This document shows positions 8,237 through 16,799 of a stretch of DNA of 64,000 nucleotides, piece after piece. The number at the start of each line of letters is the position of its first letter. Positions within the stretch are counted from its first letter, which is position 1. The notes beneath the pieces are model-generated. The model did no database searches. It was not told the origin of the DNA and saw only the letters and a list, made by a program, of their open reading frames with translations. This stretch comes from Deinococcus roseus (GTDB taxonomy: Bacteria; Deinococcota; Deinococci; Deinococcales; Deinococcaceae). The stretch lies in NCBI RefSeq assembly GCF_014646895.1, contig NZ_BMOD01000001.1, positions 491,172-555,171 of the forward strand, in the 5' to 3' direction. Both the position numbers and the translations under genes were made by a program.

Positions 8237-9328
8237 TCATTCCATCATCTGTTGCTGGCTGTCCAGGGCCAGGGCTTCTGGGCGCTGTGGCGCAGATTCC
8301 AGATCCACAGCACAGCGTTTTTCACTGCTTTCCAGAATGGCATGCATGGTTTCCAGCACGTGGTAGGCCAGGTCTCCAGAGGAGCGGTGTGGGCGGTCTT
8401 CATCGTGGGCGTAGAGCAGGTCGCTGAGGCCCACACCCCGGGAGTTGGCAGTGAAACCGTGTACAGGCTGGATTTCGGTCCATTGCCCATCTTTCCACAG
8501 GCGGGTGACGCCACCAAAATTGTTGGGGTCAGGGAGCACCAGGGTGCCCTCGCTGCCATAGATCACCAGGGTGTCGTATTTGTCCCAGTGGGTGTCAAAG
8601 CTGGTGGTGAGGGTGCCAATCACCCCGGAGTGCAGTTGCAGGCTGGCGGTCACGTGGGTGGGGGTGTTCACGGTGATGTTCTGGCCCTGCTTGGTGCCAC
8701 TGCCAATGGTTCTTTCAGGAAAGCTGGCCCGTGAAAAACCACTGACAGAATGAACAGGACCGAGCAGTGCAGCAATGGCAGTCAGGTAATAAGGTCCCAT
8801 GTCAAAAAGGGGGCCGGCTCCGGGTTGATAGAAGAATTCTGGATCGGGGTGCCATTTTTCAGGGCCTCTGGACAGCATGGCGGCATGGAAACCGATCACC
8901 TCTCCGATGGTTCCGTCGTCGAGCAGTTTGCGGGCGTTTTGCAGGCCACCTCCCAGAAAAGTATCTGGAGCGCAGCCCACCCGCAGGTTTCTGGCTTTTG
9001 CTTCTTCCAGCAGGGTTCTGGCCTCATCCAGTTTGATGCTGAGGGGTTTTTCGTTGTACACATGCTTGCCTGCCCGGATGGCCTGCAAGGCAATGTCTGC
9101 GTGGGCAGCAGGGATGGTCAGGTTGACCACGGCTTCAATTTCGGGGTGGGCCAGCAATTCCTGCACGGTGAGCACCTGGGGCACACCGTATTTTTCGGCC
9201 TGGCTTCTGGCACGGTCCAGGTTGAGGTCTGCGAGGGCGAGCACCCGGGTGTTGCGAAAACGGGCAGCATTCTCCAGGTAGATGCTGGAGATGTTGCCTG
9301 CTCCAATGATGCCGATGGCGTGTTTCAT
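8237..9328 (-). CDS. Gfo/Idh/MocA-family NAD(P)-dependent oxidoreductase
   Basis: 363 residues from the ATG at 9328, chosen because AGAGGT precedes it and the Rossmann strand starts immediately (AIGIIGAGNIS). The EKP motif of the family (NEKPLSI, about residues 92-98) and a long C-terminal alpha/beta half are present. Family members oxidise sugars or cyclitols with NAD(P). It is the first gene of a two-gene operon with the isomerase at 7386, and its promoter carries a LacI-type operator, which fits induction by a carbohydrate. Confidence 0.93.
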   Translation of the reverse strand: MKHAIGIIGAGNISSIYLENAARFRNTRVLALADLNLDRARSQAEKYGVPQVLTVQELLAHPEIEAVVNLTIPAAHADIALQAIRAGKHVYNEKPLSIKLDEARTLLEEAKARNLRVGCAPDTFLGGGLQNARKLLDDGTIGEVIGFHAAMLSRGPEKWHPDPEFFYQPGAGPLFDMGPYYLTAIAALLGPVHSVSGFSRASFPERTIGSGTKQGQNITVNTPTHVTASLQLHSGVIGTLTTSFDTHWDKYDTLVIYGSEGTLVLPDPNNFGGVTRLWKDGQWTEIQPVHGFTANSRGVGLSDLLYAHDEDRPHRSSGDLAYHVLETMHAILESSEKRCAVDLESAPQRPEALALDSQQQMME

Positions 9329-9368
9329 GACGTACCTCTGGAAGAACAAGGGATTTGGGATTTCTCCC

Positions 9369-9397
9369 AGTCTAAGCCGAATTGAAAGCGCTGTCAA
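9369..9397 (-). promoter_or_regulatory. Promoter of the oxidoreductase-isomerase operon with LacI/GalR-type operator
   Basis: On the minus strand TTGACA (9397-9392), 17 bases, then TAGACT (9374-9369). The -35 is part of a 16-bp dyad TTGAAAGCGCTGTCAA (9382-9397), which fits the LacI/GalR consensus TGnAAnCGnTTnCA with one mismatch. Binding there would block the -35. No LacI-family gene lies in the window, so the regulator would be encoded elsewhere. Between this site and 9895 (about 500 bases) I see no gene or clear element. Confidence 0.65.
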
Positions 9398-9895
9398 AAC
9401 TTGGGTCAGATGCAACTTGAAAGACTTTCAGAAACATCTTGCCAGACAGAGAATTTGTCTCTTCTTTCGCCTGAAAATTTCTGAAACTTTTTTGGGGGCA
9501 AAGTTCAAAGGTGGCAGCAATGGGCCTGACCTGCAGCTCCATCCAAAATCCATGATTTAAAATTCTTCGTTCAGGTCAGAGAATCTTTTCAGGTTCTGCC
9601 CGTGAATCCGTTGTCATTTTGGCCGATCTTCCAGACGCCTCAATCCTTTTGAACTGCGTTCATTGTTGACATGTCTATGTCACTGCTTTTCACTGTTGCA
9701 AGGCTGGCTTTGCGAGGGTTTAAAAGCATCCTTTGACACCAATTTGAGAGCTTAGCCCTGACCTCTCTCCCATTTCTCGTTTCACAGAGAATTTTCAACC
9801 AGCAAACAGCACCCTTCAGAGGGGTTTCAAAAGCCTGGATGTGAAAACTTCTGAAAAGCCCTCTGCACCGACCAGATCATGGATGAATTCCGAAT

Positions 9896-9943
9896 TTTAT
9901 TTAATTAACTAAATTTGACACCCTTCAGGCAACCTGTTACTGT
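9896..9943 (+). promoter_or_regulatory. Promoter and dyad operator of the ROK regulator gene
   Basis: TTGACA (9915-9920), 17 bases, TACTGT (9938-9943). An 18-bp near-palindrome TTTATTTAATTAACTAAA (9896-9913, one mismatched pair) ends two bases before the -35. Its TTAGTT/AACTAA half-site resembles operators of XylR/ROK repressors, so autoregulation is likely. Confidence 0.65.
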
Positions 9944-9976
9944 GGGTTCACCAGACCCTGTGCTGGAGGAGCAAAA

Positions 9977-11155
9977 ATGACTTCACTGAAAGGTGATCAG
10001 GGCACCACCCGGGCCCTCAACCGCCGCCTCATCCTGAATGAAATCCGCAGGCAAGGTCCCACCAGCAGAGCAAGGCTGGCAGAGCAGACCGGTCTGAGTC
10101 CTGCTGCCATCACCTTCGTCACCACTGAACTGCTGCAAGAAGGTTTGCTGATCGAAAAAGGAGAGCGCCGCCCGATTCCACTGGACATCCATTACAGCGG
10201 TCATTTTGTGATTGGCCTGAAACTGATGGAAAGTCGACTGGAAGCCGTTCTGACTGACCTCTCCACCCAGATTCTGGCCCGCACCTCACTGGATTTGCCG
10301 GACCATCAGCCAGAAACGGTGGCCCGTTATGCCGCCCGTGCCAGAGAAGAATTGTGCCAGCAATCCGGGGTGGATGCCCAGAAACTGCTGGGGGTTGGCA
10401 TGGGTCTCCCGGGGGTCATTGATGCCAAAAGCGGGATCTGTCTGCTTTCCGGTCGCTTTGGCTGGAAAGACATTCCCATTGCCCGTCTGATCAGTGAGCA
10501 CACCCAGCTTCCAGTCTGGGTGGACAACGATGTGAATGCCTTTGCTGTGGCAGAACGGTTGTTTGGAAGCGGCAAAAACACTCCCAATTTTGTGGTGGTG
10601 ACGGTGGGAAGGGCCATTGGGTCTGCCATTGTGATGGAAGGCAAACTGTACCGGGGACGCAATGGCGGTGCAGGAGAGTTCGGGCACACCCTCAGTGAGT
10701 ACCGGGGCCGCAAATGTGAATGTGGGCGCCTGGGGTGTCTGGAGGCTTACGCCAGTGAACACTCCCTGCTCAGGCATTTTCAGGAAATCAGCCCCAGGCA
10801 CCACAACATCCAGATGGAAGGCCTGCTGAAACTGATCGACCGCAAAAACGAACGCATTCTGAATGTTCTGGAAGATGCAGGCAGCAGGCTGGGACGCAAT
10901 CTGGCAGACATGGCCAATTTGCTGAACCCTGATTTGATCGTCCTGGGAGGTGAAGGGGTACGGCTGGGAGAGGCATTCTTCCGACCCATGCGTCTGGCCT
11001 TCCGGGAAAGGGCTTTTGATTGTGTGGCCGAAGACCTGCCCATTGCCATCCATGACTGGGGTGATGATGCCTGGGCCAGAGGGGCAGCAGGCCTCGCCAC
11101 CGAGCACTTTTTTGATTTTGAAGTTCAGCCCTCAGAAGGGCTGGAGAACAACTGA
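9977..11155 (+). CDS. ROK-family transcriptional regulator
   Basis: 392-residue XylR/NagC-type repressor. A winged helix-turn-helix occupies residues 15-65 (SRARLAEQTGLSPAAIT recognition region), followed by the ROK sugar-kinase-like domain with VGMGLPGVID, the DNDVNAFA motif and the Cys-rich zinc segment CECGRLGCLEAYAS. The ATG at 9977 follows GGAGGAG. It is divergent from a sugar oxidoreductase/isomerase operon 650 bases away, so regulation of sugar catabolism is plausible, although that operon shows a LacI-type rather than ROK-type site. Its last 31 bases overlap the converging nudK gene. Confidence 0.95.
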   Translation: MTSLKGDQGTTRALNRRLILNEIRRQGPTSRARLAEQTGLSPAAITFVTTELLQEGLLIEKGERRPIPLDIHYSGHFVIGLKLMESRLEAVLTDLSTQILARTSLDLPDHQPETVARYAARAREELCQQSGVDAQKLLGVGMGLPGVIDAKSGICLLSGRFGWKDIPIARLISEHTQLPVWVDNDVNAFAVAERLFGSGKNTPNFVVVTVGRAIGSAIVMEGKLYRGRNGGAGEFGHTLSEYRGRKCECGRLGCLEAYASEHSLLRHFQEISPRHHNIQMEGLLKLIDRKNERILNVLEDAGSRLGRNLADMANLLNPDLIVLGGEGVRLGEAFFRPMRLAFRERAFDCVAEDLPIAIHDWGDDAWARGAAGLATEHFFDFEVQPSEGLENN

Positions 11156-11748
11156 TTCACCTGGGCGTACTGCAGCAGCAAAATGGTCTTGGCGTCCACA
11201 ATCTGGCCCTTTCTGACCATCTCCAGGGCTTCCTGAAAAGGCAATTCCAGCACCTCAATGTCTTCTCCTTCTTCCTCAAGACCACCGCCTGAGTTGTCTC
11301 TGGAGGCAGGATCATATTCAGCCACAAAGAAATGCAGCTTTTCTGTGACCGAGCCTGGGCTCATGAAGGCTTCAAAGATTTTGTGCACCCGATCCACCCG
11401 GTAGCCGGTTTCCTCTTCCACTTCACGGCGGATGCAGGCCTCTGGTTCAGATTCGTCCAGCAATCCTGCAGCAGCCTCAATCATCAAGTCCCGGTAGCCA
11501 TTGACAAAAGCTGGAAACCGGAACTGGCGGGTCAGCACCACGGTTTGTTGCTCTGGATGGTACAGCAGGATGGTGGCTCCATTGCCCCGGTCATAGGTCT
11601 CTCTGGACTGGGTTTGCCAGCTGCCGTCTTTTCTGAGGTAATCAAAAGTGTTTTTCTTCAGGACATACCAGTCGTCTGACAGGGTTTTGATTTCACGGAT
11701 GCGAATGCGCTCTTCCAGTGGGGTTTTCGGGGCGTCTGGGGTGTTCAT
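11125..11748 (-). CDS. nudK: NudK-type Nudix hydrolase (GDP-mannose / ADP-ribose pyrophosphatase)
   Basis: 207 residues. The N-terminal block (SDDWYVLKKNTFDYLRKDGS) and QSRETYDRGNGATILLY are characteristic of NudK, and the Nudix box runs GLLDESEPEACIRRE followed by EETGY at about residues 97-118. Such enzymes cleave nucleoside diphosphate sugars into a sugar phosphate and NMP using Mg2+. The ATG at 11748 gives the normal length; the frame is open for 31 more codons upstream, but no ribosome site supports them. TAAGAT sits ten bases before this ATG, so the mRNA may be nearly leaderless. The end overlaps the ROK gene by 31 bases, tail to tail. Confidence 0.9.
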   Translation of the reverse strand: MNTPDAPKTPLEERIRIREIKTLSDDWYVLKKNTFDYLRKDGSWQTQSRETYDRGNGATILLYHPEQQTVVLTRQFRFPAFVNGYRDLMIEAAAGLLDESEPEACIRREVEEETGYRVDRVHKIFEAFMSPGSVTEKLHFFVAEYDPASRDNSGGGLEEEGEDIEVLELPFQEALEMVRKGQIVDAKTILLLQYAQVNQLFSSPSEG

Positions 11749-11860
11749 GGCTGGTTCGATCTTACCCTGTTGGCTGTGGGCAAAACCTGCACCCATCACA
11801 CCCCTGTGGTTTTCCCAACTGAGCGAACAACACATTTTCAATCAATATGTATCCAATAGC

Positions 11861-11897
11861 ACTATTTTTTTTATAGTATATGGTTTAAGATTAAACC
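11861..11897 (+). promoter_or_regulatory. AT-rich promoter region of yceI with two dyads
   Basis: ACTAT/ATAGT arms (11861-11877) include a TATAGT -10 candidate (11872-11877). Downstream lies a perfect 7-bp inverted repeat GGTTTAA-GA-TTAAACC (11882-11897), in an operator-like position near the transcription start. Confidence 0.45.
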
Positions 11898-11936
11898 ACT
11901 GAGCAGCACCCCCCAGCTGCAACCCAGGAGGACTTT

Positions 11937-12473
11937 ATGAAATGGAACATTGACCCCAGCCACAGCCAGATCGGATTCGCCGTCAAACACATGATGATCT
12001 CCACCGTGCGTGGCAGCTTCAAAACCTTCCAGGGCACCATTGAAACCGACGACCAGTACCGCCCCACCAGCATCCAGGTCAGCATCGATGCCAGCAGCGT
12101 GGACACCCGCGATGCCCAGCGTGACGGCCACCTGAGAAGTGCAGACTTCTTCAATGCAGAAAACAGCCAGCAACTGCTGTTCAGCAGCACCAACATTCAG
12201 CAAACCGGAGACCAGAGCTACCAGATTCAGGGCAACCTCACCATCAACGGCATCACCCGCCCGGTCACCCTGAAAGCCGAGACCACCTCCACCGGCAAAG
12301 ACCCCTGGGGCAACACCCGCATTGCTGCAGAAGCCACCGCCACCATCAACCGGGAAGACTGGAACATCACCTGGAACCAGGCCCTGGAATTCGGCGGAGT
12401 GCTGGTGGGCAAAGATGTCAAGCTGAATCTGGAGGTGCAGGCCATTCAGGTGCAAGATCCTGTGCTGTCCTGA
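11937..12473 (+). CDS. YceI-family protein (lipocalin-like lipid binder)
   Basis: 178 residues covering the whole YceI domain: WNIDPSHSQIGFAVKHMMIS at the start, GSFKTFQGTI, DASSVDTRDAQRDGHLRSADFF and INREDWNITWN near the end, all family hallmarks. YceI proteins form a beta-barrel that binds polyisoprenoid or amide lipids. Many are periplasmic, but this one has no signal peptide, so a cytoplasmic role is likely. The ATG follows a strong AGGAGG. Monocistronic, with operator-like dyads upstream suggesting regulation. Confidence 0.95.
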   Translation: MKWNIDPSHSQIGFAVKHMMISTVRGSFKTFQGTIETDDQYRPTSIQVSIDASSVDTRDAQRDGHLRSADFFNAENSQQLLFSSTNIQQTGDQSYQIQGNLTINGITRPVTLKAETTSTGKDPWGNTRIAAEATATINREDWNITWNQALEFGGVLVGKDVKLNLEVQAIQVQDPVLS

Positions 12474-12509
12474 ACCCTGCTGAGCAAGCATCAAAAACAA
12501 ACATCATCA

Positions 12510-12542
12510 AACCAGCCCCTGACTGAATCTCAGTGGCTGGTT
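12510..12542. terminator. Shared terminator hairpin between yceI and the metallopeptidase gene
   Basis: AACCAGCC (12510-12517) pairs with GGCTGGTT (12535-12542), with CTGA/TCAG inside. The two genes converge here. The minus side is followed by T-rich sequence. Confidence 0.55.
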
Positions 12543-12575
12543 GCATTGCTGGTCTCGGTTGTTTTACAACAAATT

Positions 12576-12594
12576 CACATCACATCACATCACA
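12576..12594. repeat. CACAT pentanucleotide repeat at the metallopeptidase stop codon
   Basis: Three full copies of CACAT plus CACA; on the minus strand the repeat contains the TGA stop (12587-12585). Gain or loss of a unit could alter the protein's last residues. Confidence 0.6.
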
Positions 12595-14465
12595 CTGACG
12601 TTCAACTGCAAGTCTTCCTGGGTTGGGGTCAGCTGAGCACACTGGTCTCCATTTTTCACACAACCGTACAAATCCCCTGCATCCCGAACCTTGCTTTTGT
12701 TGACATCACGGTAAGCTTCCAGCTGGTATTTTTCCCCTGCCAGACCCGTGATGCTGAAGGTGGCTTCCTGGCCATTCTGGGGCACAGGGACCTTGCGTTT
12801 GATGGAATCCTCTGTGCACACTCCATCTTGCAATTGACAGGCAATCAGGGTCAGACCATTGGTGTCCTGGCCTGCAGGGACTTTCAGGGTGCCTGCCAGG
12901 GTGCGGGCGGGTTGCCAGGGCAAAGCCCCTTTAAAACGCACCACCAGCAAATAAGGCCTTTCAAAGTCGGTTTTCAGGGTGATGGTGGCGTCTTTGTTCT
13001 GACCCCGACCCACGTAATAAGCCATGGAGCGGGTGGTGTCTTTCAGGGATTTCAGGACCCGGTAGCCCAGAGGCCGCCAGCTGCTGGCAGGATTTCCGGT
13101 CAATCCCTCCCTGAGGTTCAGGGATTTGTAGTTGAACTGGTTGTTGATGCCCGTGTTGCTGAACATCAGGGTCTGGGCCCAGTCCAGCATCAGGTCAGCA
13201 AAACTCTTGCCCGTGATTTTGGACAGGTTGGCCTTGCCAGCAGCGTTGCTGACCGTCCAGGTTTTCCAGAATTTGTCGTGACCCACCTGCTCTGCCAGAC
13301 GCCAGATGAACAGAAAATTGTACCCATAGAAGTTTCTGGACTCATCAAATTGCGAATTGTCTGACAGGTAGACCCGCACATTCTGGGGAGAGAGCATGCC
13401 CACAGAAGCCATGTTTCTGGCATAGTCTCCCATCTGGGTGCCATATCCAGAAAGCTCTTCGGCAGAAACGGCACTGGCTTCTTCAATCCAGCTTTCCTCA
13501 TCGGGGAAATCCGCCTGGAAACGCTGGCCTCCAGCAATCAGGTGCTTCAGTTCATGGACCAGGGTGGAAGGCAAATCGTAGCTGAGCATGCTGCTGCGGC
13601 TGATGTCTGGCTCGAAAGAAGATGGGGTGGCAGCATAGAAGATGTCTCCCTCATTGGAGTGGATCTCCCAGGCCTTGTAGATTTCTGCATCAGGGTACCA
13701 GTCTGCTCCATACACATACCCAAAAGCTCCACCATTGGCCACCTCTTTGGAGAACACAATTTTGATTTTGCCGTTCCCGTCAAAATCTGCTGGCGAGCCA
13801 AAATACTTTTTGTCTGAAAGGAACAGTTTCTCTTCAAAGGTTTTGGCAAACTTTGCGAGCTCTGCATCGCTCAGGTCCGCAGCATCGTTCTGGTCCACAA
13901 ACCAGTAGGCATTGGGGGAAATGTAGCGCATTTTGGTGGTGACTTTCACCTGGTCTTCTGTGCCGTACACCCAGTAGCTGCAGAGGTCGCCCACTTTGGG
14001 TTTTGCGCAGGTGTTGAAGACTTGAGGTTCCAGTTTGCTGTCTTTCAGGGACTTCAGGCCAAGCTGGCTGGCCTCTTTCATCAGCGCCTGCTGATTTTGC
14101 AGAAACTGGTGGTGTTGCATTTTGATTTGTTCGCGGATCTGGCTGACCGAATCCTGCTGTTGTTGCTGGATGCTGTGGGGTTCTGCCAGGGCAAAAGGGG
14201 CCTGCACCTGGTCCACCTGCAAGGTGTATCCGAAACCGTCTGGATTGTCTGGCTGCTCTGCATTGACCGGAATCACAGCCACGCTTTCATTGCTGGACAG
14301 GTTTTTCAGGGTGACAGAAACCTGACCCGCCTGAAAATCCCCAGGACGAAACGTTTTCACTTCATAATCAGGGTTAACAACGGGTGGAACCACAACCTGA
14401 TTGCCACGGCACCCCACCAGGGCCACACTGGCCAGCACCAACAAACCCATTTTGTACACTTGCAT
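12585..14465 (-). CDS. Lipoprotein zinc metallopeptidase (gluzincin, M30-like)
   Basis: 626 residues from the ATG at 14465 (GGAGGAG upstream). The signal peptide ends in a lipobox, LVGC at about residue 19, so the mature protein should be lipid-anchored outside the cytoplasmic membrane. HELKH (first His near residue 304) is the HExxH zinc motif, and WIEEASA about 20 residues later supplies a plausible third Glu ligand; this spacing resembles hyicolysin-type M30 peptidases. A Gln-rich helical segment precedes the catalytic domain. The C-terminal ~150 residues look beta-rich, like a pre-peptidase C-terminal domain. Substrate unknown. An upstream in-frame start at 14531 is rejected. Confidence 0.85.
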   Translation of the reverse strand: MQVYKMGLLVLASVALVGCRGNQVVVPPVVNPDYEVKTFRPGDFQAGQVSVTLKNLSSNESVAVIPVNAEQPDNPDGFGYTLQVDQVQAPFALAEPHSIQQQQQDSVSQIREQIKMQHHQFLQNQQALMKEASQLGLKSLKDSKLEPQVFNTCAKPKVGDLCSYWVYGTEDQVKVTTKMRYISPNAYWFVDQNDAADLSDAELAKFAKTFEEKLFLSDKKYFGSPADFDGNGKIKIVFSKEVANGGAFGYVYGADWYPDAEIYKAWEIHSNEGDIFYAATPSSFEPDISRSSMLSYDLPSTLVHELKHLIAGGQRFQADFPDEESWIEEASAVSAEELSGYGTQMGDYARNMASVGMLSPQNVRVYLSDNSQFDESRNFYGYNFLFIWRLAEQVGHDKFWKTWTVSNAAGKANLSKITGKSFADLMLDWAQTLMFSNTGINNQFNYKSLNLREGLTGNPASSWRPLGYRVLKSLKDTTRSMAYYVGRGQNKDATITLKTDFERPYLLVVRFKGALPWQPARTLAGTLKVPAGQDTNGLTLIACQLQDGVCTEDSIKRKVPVPQNGQEATFSITGLAGEKYQLEAYRDVNKSKVRDAGDLYGCVKNGDQCAQLTPTQEDLQLNVSVM

Positions 14466-14657
14466 GCTTTCTCCTCCAGCTGCTGCAGTGCTCAGGAAGC
14501 CTGAAAAGAAAAGCCAAAAAGTTTTTTGCAAAACAATTCAGCCCTGTGCTTTTGATTCCTTGCAAACCTGCAATCAGAAGTGTAACCCGAAAACCACCAA
14601 TTGTATACAGGGTACAAAAAACAGAATGAGGCATTTGCACAGCAACACAAAGCACAT

Positions 14658-14691
14658 CAGAGAGGGTTTCTGCAAGCAGAAACCCTCTCTG
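14658..14691. terminator. Long hairpin downstream of cysK
   Basis: A 16-base inverted repeat (CAGAGAGGGTTTCTGC and its complement) with a 2-base centre lies 30 bases past the cysK stop. The T-run follows on the plus side only, so it may act as a barrier or RNA stabiliser for cysK rather than a classical terminator. The remaining spacer 14466-14657 includes a dyad TTGTA-N7-TACAA that could hold the lipoprotein promoter. Confidence 0.65.
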
Positions 14692-14720
14692 GATTTTTCC
14701 TGGCTTTGCAAAATAAAGCT

Positions 14721-15686
14721 TTACTGCACCGTTTCCTGCTCGCTGAAGATGCCCTCAAAGAGCACACTGGAGAGGTAGCGTTCACCCGAGTCAGGGAGCA
14801 CCACCACAATCAACTTGTCCTTGAATTCGGGCTGTTCAGAAACACGCACAGCCGCTGCCACTGCAGCACCACAGGAAATGCCCCCCAGGATGCCTTCCTT
14901 TTGCATCAGCTGCCGGGCCATGTCAATGGCTTCCTGATCGGTGACGGTTTCCACGCGGTCCACCAGGCTGAGGTCCAGGTTCTTGGGAATGAAGCCTGCA
15001 CCAATGCCCTGAATTTTGTGGGGGCTGGGCCTGGGCTCTTCCCCATTCAGGGTCTGGCTGATCACAGGGCTGTTCACGGGCTCCACAGCCACCGTGGTGA
15101 TGGCCTTGCCCTGGGTTTTCTTGATGTAACGGCTCACACCCGTGATGGTGCCCCCGGTGCCCACTCCACCCACAAAGACATCAATTTTGCCTTCGGTGTC
15201 TTCCCAGATTTCAGGCCCCGTGGTTTTTTCGTGGATGGCAGGGTTGGCAGGGTTCTCAAATTGTTGCAGCAGCAGGTATTTTTCAGGATCGCTGTCCACA
15301 ATTTCCTGGGCCTTTGCAATGGCCCCTTTCATGCCTTTGGGGGGCTCGGTGAGCACCAGTTCGGCACCCAGGGCCTTCAGGACCTTGCGGCGCTCCAGGC
15401 TCATGCTGGAAGGCATGGTCAGGATGATGGGGTAACCTCTGGCTGCAGCCACAAAAGCCAGACCGATGCCGGTGTTGCCACTGGTGGGCTCCACCAGGGT
15501 CATGCCGGGCTTCAGCACCCCACGCTCTTCGGCATCCCAGATCATGTTGGCCCCAATGCGGCACTTCACGCTGCCTGCAGGGTTGCGGGACTCCAGTTTG
15601 GCGTAGATGTTGCCGTTGCCAATGCGTTTGAGGCGCACCAGTGGGGTGTGCCCGATGGTCAGGGAATTGTCGTCGTAAACAGTCAC
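14721..15686 (-). CDS. cysK: Cysteine synthase A (O-acetylserine sulfhydrylase)
   Basis: 321 residues; PLP enzyme that makes cysteine from O-acetylserine and sulfide. The PLP lysine lies in NPAGSVKCRIGANMIWDAE (about residue 42), the substrate loop is EPTSGNTGIGLA, the PLP-phosphate loop is GVGTGGTITG, and the late motif is ISCGAAVAAA. It starts at a GTG (15686) placed five bases after AAGGAGG. Directly downstream of cysE (72-base gap) on the same strand, so the two enzymes of cysteine synthesis are co-transcribed and could form the cysteine synthase complex. Confidence 0.97.
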   Translation of the reverse strand: MTVYDDNSLTIGHTPLVRLKRIGNGNIYAKLESRNPAGSVKCRIGANMIWDAEERGVLKPGMTLVEPTSGNTGIGLAFVAAARGYPIILTMPSSMSLERRKVLKALGAELVLTEPPKGMKGAIAKAQEIVDSDPEKYLLLQQFENPANPAIHEKTTGPEIWEDTEGKIDVFVGGVGTGGTITGVSRYIKKTQGKAITTVAVEPVNSPVISQTLNGEEPRPSPHKIQGIGAGFIPKNLDLSLVDRVETVTDQEAIDMARQLMQKEGILGGISCGAAVAAAVRVSEQPEFKDKLIVVVLPDSGERYLSSVLFEGIFSEQETVQ

Positions 15687-15758
15687 ATGATCCTCCTTGA
15701 GAAAGTGTTGCGGACAGGGATGGTGCGGGCTTCAGAAACAGACCTGCTTTTGAGCAGT

Positions 15759-16571
15759 TCAGATGTGGATGTCAAATTCGTGGTTCATCTCCAGGGCAGG
15801 GGTGAATTTCACATTGCGGGCCATGACTTTGGCAGGCACCCCCGCAACAGTGGTGTGGGCATGCACAGATTTTAACACCACACTGCCGGCGGCAATCTTG
15901 GCGTCCTTGCCGATTTCAATGTTGCCCAGCACGGTGGCTCCAGCACCAATCAGAACCCCGGAACGGATCTTGGGGTGTCGATCACAGCACTGTTTTCCAG
16001 TGCCGCCCAGAGTCACCCCATGCAGCATGGAAACATTGTCTGCCACCACTGCGGTCTCACCAATCACCACTCCGGTGGCGTGGTCCATCAGGATGCCCGA
16101 TCCCAGTTTTGCAGCAGGATGAATGTCCACGGCAAACACCAGAGACATCTGGCTCTGCAAGAACAGCGCAAAAGCCTGCCGTCCTGAAGTCCAGAGGGTA
16201 TGGGAAATGCGGTGGGTTTGCAAAGCATGGAAACCCTTGAAGAACAGAAAAGGGGTCAAAAGGTCTTTCACTGCAGCATCCCGCTCCCGGATGGCTTGCA
16301 GGTCCAGCGCCACCCCATCCAGCACATTTTCCTGGCTCAAAATGGCCAGAAACTCTGTTTTCAGGTCTGCAGCATTGACCTCTGCAGTACACAGCTTGCT
16401 GGACAACAGGACTGCCAGGCCTTCTGCCAGGGTTTTGGGTTGCAGCAATGCGGCATTCAGCAGGGTACGGAGGACCACTTCGCTGTCAGCCACCTGCTGT
16501 GCAGCCTGTTGAAGTTCAGCCCACAAAGTGTTGGTCTGAACCTGATTGTGAAGAAGGATTGCCACGCTCAT
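15759..16571 (-). CDS. cysE: Serine O-acetyltransferase
   Basis: 270 residues from ATG 16571. CysE acetylates serine with acetyl-CoA, the first step of cysteine synthesis. The N-terminal helical domain is followed by the left-handed beta-helix with hexapeptide repeats; HPAAKLGSGILMDHATGVVIGE, DNVSMLHGVTLGG and the closing GVPAKVMARN are typical. No Shine-Dalgarno is present. A TATACT (16572-16577) directly abuts the ATG; if it is the -10, transcription would start at the in-frame GTG 16565, giving a leaderless 268-residue protein. First gene of cysE-cysK. Confidence 0.96.
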   Translation of the reverse strand: MSVAILLHNQVQTNTLWAELQQAAQQVADSEVVLRTLLNAALLQPKTLAEGLAVLLSSKLCTAEVNAADLKTEFLAILSQENVLDGVALDLQAIRERDAAVKDLLTPFLFFKGFHALQTHRISHTLWTSGRQAFALFLQSQMSLVFAVDIHPAAKLGSGILMDHATGVVIGETAVVADNVSMLHGVTLGGTGKQCCDRHPKIRSGVLIGAGATVLGNIEIGKDAKIAAGSVVLKSVHAHTTVAGVPAKVMARNVKFTPALEMNHEFDIHI

Positions 16572-16734
16572 AGTATACAAATGCTATCAATTGTGCGGGA
16601 GATCAATTGACTAGCTTGTCGCAATTGCAACACCTTACAGCCACCCCCAGACCAAACCTGCAAAGCCAGCTTTCTGCCTGAGGCAGCCTCCAAAAATGAT
16701 CCTTTTGATCATCTGTCTTTCCCAAAACACAAAA

Positions 16735-16758
16735 CACCCGGCATTTTCAGACCGGGTG
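16735..16758 (-). terminator. Terminator of the small membrane protein gene
   Basis: CACCCGG/CCGGGTG stem (16735-16741 with 16752-16758) followed on the minus strand by TTTTGTGTTTT, about 40 bases past the stop at 16800. Confidence 0.75.
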
Positions 16759-16799
16759 GAAAGTTCAAGAGAAGTGCGCAGGGGTTAAAACAGCAAAAC

